Part shown: piece by piece, positions 33,006-34,973 of the stretch
Layout of the letters: the number at the start of each line of letters is the position of its first letter
Position numbering within the stretch: position 1 is the first letter of the stretch
Source of the DNA: Longimicrobium sp.
Lineage (GTDB): Bacteria; Gemmatimonadota; Gemmatimonadetes; Longimicrobiales; Longimicrobiaceae
NCBI GenBank assembly: GCA_036387335.1
Contig: DASVTZ010000134.1
Coordinates: 1-34,973 of the forward strand
Reading direction: 5' to 3'
DNA: 34,973 bases
The notes under the pieces: generated by a model
The model's database searches: none
The model's input: the letters and a program-made list of their open reading frames with translations, nothing else
What the model was told of the DNA's origin: nothing
Position numbers and translations under genes: made by a program

Positions 33006-33671
33006 TCAGCCGCCGGGCGGACGCTCGTCCACCCACCCGAAGCGTCCCAGGAGCGGTACAAAGGTGCAGTCCAGCACCTCTTCCGTCGTCACTTCCCCGC
33101 CTCGCTTGGCCACCAGCACCAGCCGCTGCGCCTCCCGCGTCCCCACCGGCACCAGCATCTTGCCGCCGTCGGCGAGCTGGTCCACCAGCGGCTGAGGGAC
33201 GTCCGGCGCGGCGGCGGCCACCAGGATGGCGTCGTACGGCGCGTAGCGGCTCCACCCGATCGTGCCGTCGCCCACCAGGATCGCCACGTTGGAGATCCTC
33301 ATCCCGTCCAGCGCCTCTCGCGCGCGCGCCGCCAGCTCGGGGATGCGCTCCACCGAGTACACGCGGTCCGCGAGCTGCGCCAGCACCGCCGTCTGGTGCC
33401 CGCTCCCCGTGCCGATCTCCAGCACCTTGTCGCGCGGGCCGATCTCCAGGAGCTGCATGTACATCGCCTGCAGCGACGGCTGCGACGCCGTCTGCCCGAA
33501 GCCGATGGGCACGGGCGCGTCCTCGTACGCGCGGTGCGAAACCGCGTGCGGAACGAAGGCGTGGCGCGGGATCTGGTCGAAGGCGCGCAGCACTTCCAGG
33601 TTGCGGATCCCCTTCTCCTGCATCCGCCCGATCAGCGCCCGCCGCTGCGCGTTGAAGCGCTCCGTGCTCAT
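33006..33671 (-). CDS. pcm: Protein-L-isoaspartate O-methyltransferase
   Basis: Pcm methylates isoaspartate residues that form in ageing proteins, so that they can return to aspartate. The 221-residue product starts at ATG 33671. It has the family start (RRALIGRMQEKGIRNLEVLR), the HAFVPHAVSHRAYEDAPVPI and GFGQTASQPSLQAMY segments, motif I VLEIGTGSGHQTAVLAQL and the late DAILVAAAAPDVPQPLVDQL. Length and order are normal. The start overlaps the surE stop by 4 bases; surE-pcm is a common bacterial pair. Confidence 0.96.
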   Translation of the reverse strand: MSTERFNAQRRALIGRMQEKGIRNLEVLRAFDQIPRHAFVPHAVSHRAYEDAPVPIGFGQTASQPSLQAMYMQLLEIGPRDKVLEIGTGSGHQTAVLAQLADRVYSVERIPELAARAREALDGMRISNVAILVGDGTIGWSRYAPYDAILVAAAAPDVPQPLVDQLADGGKMLVPVGTREAQRLVLVAKRGGEVTTEEVLDCTFVPLLGRFGWVDERPPGG

Positions 33672-34420
33672 GCCGTGAGCTCCCACTCGGCCACGTTGCG
33701 CAGCAGGGCGTGGTTGGTGAGGTCCAGGTGGAGCGGCGTCACCGAGATGTACCCTTCGTCGACCGCGTGGTAGTCCGTCCCCTCCAGCGAAGTCCACTCG
33801 ATGCTCCCGCCGCCGATCCAGTAGTACGGCTTGCCGCTGGGGTCGGTGCCCTGCGTGAGTGAGTCGCTGAAGACGCGCCGCCCCAGCCGCGTGACGCGCA
33901 CCCCCTTCACCTGCTCCGCCGCGATGGCGGGGAGGTTGACGTTGAGGAGCGTTTCGGCGGGGAAGTCGTCGCGCTTCACCAGTTGCGCCAGCAGGCGGGA
34001 CAGGAGCGGCCCGTACGACGCCAGGTGCCGCTCGTCCGCGCGCCCCGCGTACGAGATGGCGACGGCGGGGATGCCGAAGATGGTCGCCTCCATCGCCGCG
34101 GACACGGTGCCCGAGTAGAGGACGTCCTCCCCCATGTTCATCCCGTGGTTCACGCCGGAGAGCACCACGTCCGGGCGGCGCGGGAGGATGGCCTGCACGC
34201 CGAGCATCACGCAGTCCGTGGGGGTGCCGGTGACGGAGTGCCAGCGCTCGCGCACTGAGCGCGCGCGCAGCGGCAGGTGCATGGTGAGCGAGTGGCTCGT
34301 GGCGCTCTGCTCCCGGTCCGGCGCGACGACGTGCACCTCGCCCAGCCCGGCCGCCGCTTCCGCCAGTACGCCCAGACCCGGCGCCATGTACCCGTCGTCG
34401 TTGGTGCACAGTATCAGCAT
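33668..34420 (-). CDS. surE: 5'-nucleotidase SurE (survival protein)
   Basis: SurE is a cytoplasmic metal-dependent phosphatase that acts on 5'- and 3'-nucleotides and short polyphosphate. The 250-residue product starts at ATG 34420 and opens with LILCTNDDGYMAPGL (metal ligands N7, D8, D9). APDREQSATSHSLTM, GTPTDCVMLG and the signature SGVNHGMNMGEDVLYSGTVS follow. The end has the family's DYHAVDEGYISVTPLHLDLT. Length is normal. It is coupled to pcm. No clear Shine-Dalgarno site precedes the start. Confidence 0.96.
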   Translation of the reverse strand: MLILCTNDDGYMAPGLGVLAEAAAGLGEVHVVAPDREQSATSHSLTMHLPLRARSVRERWHSVTGTPTDCVMLGVQAILPRRPDVVLSGVNHGMNMGEDVLYSGTVSAAMEATIFGIPAVAISYAGRADERHLASYGPLLSRLLAQLVKRDDFPAETLLNVNLPAIAAEQVKGVRVTRLGRRVFSDSLTQGTDPSGKPYYWIGGGSIEWTSLEGTDYHAVDEGYISVTPLHLDLTNHALLRNVAEWELTA

Positions 34421-34590
34421 CGCGGAAACACAACTCCTGTCGTGGCTTGCCCTCGCACGCGGCGCGCGCCGCCGTGCGCGGACAAACTGCGCCCGACGCA
34501 CCCCTCGCGCCACCCCCGCGGGGGAGCGGAGGGGCGGAAAGGCGCGTCGGCTGGTGTCGTGGTGATGCGGGTGGCGCGGAAGGGGCTTTT

Positions 34591-34757
34591 CTCACGCGGA
34601 GACGCGGAGGCGCGGAGAAAACAACAGCAAAAGCCTCACACAGAGAACACAGAGGGAACTACAAGCCACAGAGGAAGCCTCAAGTTTGGTCTCTCTGTGT
34701 CTCTGTGTGAGCCATGCTGTCGCAGTTCTCTCTGCGTCTCCGCGCCTCCGCGTGAGA
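34591..34757. repeat. Nested double palindrome (two repeat families in one)
   Basis: Outer arms are CTCACGCGGAGACGCGGAGG... (34591-34618) and its complement (34729-34757), followed by five T, so the element can act as a terminator. Inner arms are CTCACACAGAGAACACAGAGG-type (34635-34655) and CTCTCTGTGTCTCTGTGTGAG-type (34691-34711). The inner pair belongs to the family at 989-1070; the outer pair resembles that at 13482-13552. Confidence 0.85.
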
Positions 34758-34801
34758 TTTTTCGTTACGGGGCTTCGCACGAACCTGGACGACGAATGGT
34801 C

Positions 34802-34973
34802 TCACTTGGTGGTGATCAGGATGGCACCGGCGCCGTGATCCAGCCCGAACCGCTCCGACGCTTCCGCCGGGGTCAGGCGGCGCACCTCGGCCACGTCTTC
34901 CACCTTGATGTTACGCAGCGCCGCCTTGGCGCCCACGAGCACGCCGTCGCGGTACACCATCACGTGGTTGCGC
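34802..34973 (-). CDS. TonB-receptor-plug-like protein, 3' end only
   Basis: The gene enters from the right edge; only the last 56-57 codons are visible, stop TGA at 34802-34804. The visible end has VMVYRDGVLVGAKAALRNIK, then VEDVAEVRRLTPAEASERFG and GAGAILITTK at the C-terminus. This is the closing motif of the plug domain of TonB-dependent receptors, here ending the protein, as in small Gemmatimonadota/Bacteroidota plug-only proteins. Whether a lipoprotein signal or a carboxypeptidase-like domain precedes it cannot be seen. Confidence 0.75.
   Translation of the reverse strand, partial: RNHVMVYRDGVLVGAKAALRNIKVEDVAEVRRLTPAEASERFGLDHGAGAILITTK

Overview
The window is GC-rich bacterial chromosome with short intergenic gaps, frequent 1-8 bp gene overlaps (ATGA, TTGA, GTGA), and alternative GTG/TTG starts. 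The protein set fits Gemmatimonadota, most likely a Longimicrobium-like organism: TonB-plug-type small protein ending in a GAGAILITTK-like motif, RCC1/Big2 lipoprotein, DUF3667, DUF985, DUF5655, many small lineage-specific membrane proteins, and dispersed nested palindromic repeats. The taxonomic call is inference from gene style; no rRNA gene is present.

Layout. 0.2-6 kb: SRPBCC/DUF2892 protein, free methionine-(R)-sulfoxide reductase, DUF3667 zinc-ribbon membrane protein, small exported protein, cupin, an orphan NarL-type histidine kinase and a thioredoxin reductase. 6-11 kb (minus strand): a TPR protein, Lgt and a zinc-type cation diffusion facilitator form one tight run; a small membrane-anchored protein and a CPA2 cation/proton antiporter form another. 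11-16.8 kb: CpsB-type PHP phosphatase, a small protein coupled to a GAF protein, DUF5655, an outer-membrane barrel, a methyltransferase coupled to a degenerate receiver, a gene remnant, DUF985 and small membrane proteins. 17.4-21.1 kb: a PqqD-like RiPP recognition protein coupled to an HPr-kinase-like protein, convergent with a 771-residue RCC1 lipoprotein gene. Directly upstream of that lipoprotein gene lies a hidden 55-codon gene whose product carries the complete lasso-peptide leader signature YxxPxLxxxGxxxxxT. 21.9-25.3 kb: a coiled-coil membrane protein, tRNA-Arg(CCU) with a clear promoter and terminator, then a visibly less GC-rich stretch with an odd lipoprotein, two paralogous small membrane proteins, a frameshifted small gene and an 80-bp duplication of the tRNA upstream region. 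25.5-32.9 kb: a sugar/glycoconjugate cluster (DegT-type aminotransferase, flavoprotein, SDR epimerase, WecA-like transferase; convergent with an acidic Trp-repeat protein, glycosyltransferase and methyltransferase). 33-35 kb: coupled surE-pcm damage-repair genes, a nested palindrome and the end of a TonB-plug-like gene.

The best candidate for an undescribed system is the PqqD/kinase pair facing the lasso-leader peptide. A leader-binding protein and a kinase of the family that phosphorylates lasso precursors are present, but the lasso protease and cyclase are not seen. Either a reduced RiPP-like phosphopeptide system or a decayed lasso cluster would explain this.
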